Source: CAWHQZ01 sp963831645 (GTDB lineage: Bacteria; Pseudomonadota; Alphaproteobacteria; Rhizobiales; Aestuariivirgaceae). From it: DNA of 6,780 nucleotides. Location of the stretch: contig CAWHQZ010000029.1 in the NCBI GenBank assembly GCA_963831645.1, positions 1-6,780 of the forward strand, given 5' to 3'. The notes under the pieces are model-generated. The model made no database searches, was not told the DNA's origin, and saw nothing but the letters and a program-made list of their open reading frames with translations. The translations under genes were made by a program, and so were the position numbers. Positions 6,390-6,780 of the stretch are shown here, piece after piece. Each line of letters opens with the position of its first letter. The stretch's first letter is position 1.

Positions 6390-6780
6390 ATGTCGGACAC
6401 TGAGCTTTTGCCTAAATCCAAGCCGGAGGCGGTGCGCCGGCTGGAAGTGTTCACCGGGGCGGCGGCGCGCCTGGACGGCGGAGCAGAAGGCGCGGATCGT
6501 CGCCGAAAGCTATGCGGGGGCGAGACCGTGTGCGCGGTTGCCCGCCGGCACGGGCTGACCCCGCAGCAATTGTTCGGGTGGCGGCGGAAAGCGTGGCGGC
6601 GGGTGGAAGGCGGGGCCAGCGCAAGCGCCTTGGCATTTGCGCCGGTGATCGTGGAGGCAGCTCCTGCGAGTTCGCCGACGGTGCGCCGCGGCGGTTCATT
6701 GTGGATCGAGGTTGCGCTCGGTGCTGCTGGTGCTGCGACAAACCACAGGGATCGAGCGCATGCTTCAGAAGCCGGCCGCC
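6390..6780 (+). pseudogene. tnpA: IS66-family TnpA (accessory transposition protein), frameshifted and cut by the window edge
   Basis: ATG 6390 has a GAGGGGG tract eight bases upstream (6375-6381) and opens MSDTELLPKSKPEAVRRLEV. One base too many near 6466-6471 moves the reading to WTAEQKARIVAESYAG, the start of the helix-turn-helix. One base too few in the G-run at 6516-6520 returns to the first frame as TVCAVARRHGLTPQQLFGWR, the HTH recognition part. The middle has ALAFAPVIVEAAP and then GSLWIEVALG, as in family members. The last 20 or so codons do not resemble a normal IS66 TnpA end in the same frame, so a third shift near 6715-6725 is likely. The protein helps IS66 transposition, probably by binding DNA. 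The indel inside a five-G run is the kind that sequencing often produces. Confidence 0.8.

Larger units (their letters stand above)
6311..6780. mobile_element. Left end of an IS66-family insertion sequence (runs off the window)
   Basis: The element is inferred from a terminus beginning GTAAGCGGCC at 6311 and an IS66-type tnpA starting 79 bases inside it, the usual arrangement, in which tnpA, tnpB and tnpC follow one another. Only the left end and tnpA lie in the window. The boundary is supported independently because the minus-strand GntR frame ends exactly there. IS66 elements usually duplicate 8 bases of target, so the candidate direct repeat is 6303-6310 (CGTAGACG). The partner copy would lie beyond the right end, outside the window. 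Confidence 0.72.

Noticed and set aside
6451..6741. Minus-strand open frame opposite tnpA
   Set aside because: Arg/Pro/Ala-rich shadow; the plus strand holds the IS66 TnpA helix-turn-helix.

Overview
The window looks like accessory DNA of a GC-rich proteobacterium. A Rhizobiales-type alphaproteobacterium (Bradyrhizobium-like) is my best guess, from the high GC of the outer parts, the class III cyclase plus TPR architecture and the IS66-family element. That assignment is inference, because there is no rRNA or other marker gene.

Layout, left to right. (1) 3-98: C-terminal end of an unidentified protein. (2) 218-806, plus strand: a GNAT N-acetyltransferase broken by one frameshift. (3) 854-2633, minus strand: an adenylate/guanylate cyclase with a C-terminal TPR region, readable only through about five frame changes. 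(4) 2672-3908, plus strand, divergent from the cyclase: a YcaO-family ATP-dependent amide-activating enzyme, with about three frame changes and an early TGA. (5) 3987-6014, plus strand: a visibly lower-GC block. It holds a broken Tat-exported trypsin-like peptidase, an intact 122-residue charged protein of unknown function, and an intact 161-residue secreted protein with a predicted beta-sandwich. (6) 6015-6210: no gene recognised. (7) 6211-6310, minus strand: a remnant of a GntR-family (FCD-type) regulator, cut off at its left-hand residue by (8) the left end of an IS66-family insertion sequence (6311 to the window edge), whose tnpA also carries frameshifts.

Two themes dominate. First, nearly every recognisable gene is split by single-base indels while its protein remains readable across frames. 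This points either to an indel-prone assembly or to a very recently decaying island. Reads, or a close relative's genome, would decide. Second, an orphan YcaO enzyme lies beside a low-GC cassette containing an exported peptidase and two small uncharacterised proteins. No YcaO partner protein (E1-like/Ocin-ThiF or TfuA) is visible. A remnant RiPP or post-translational modification locus is possible but unproven. The low-GC cassette may simply be an independent transferred unit next to an insertion sequence.
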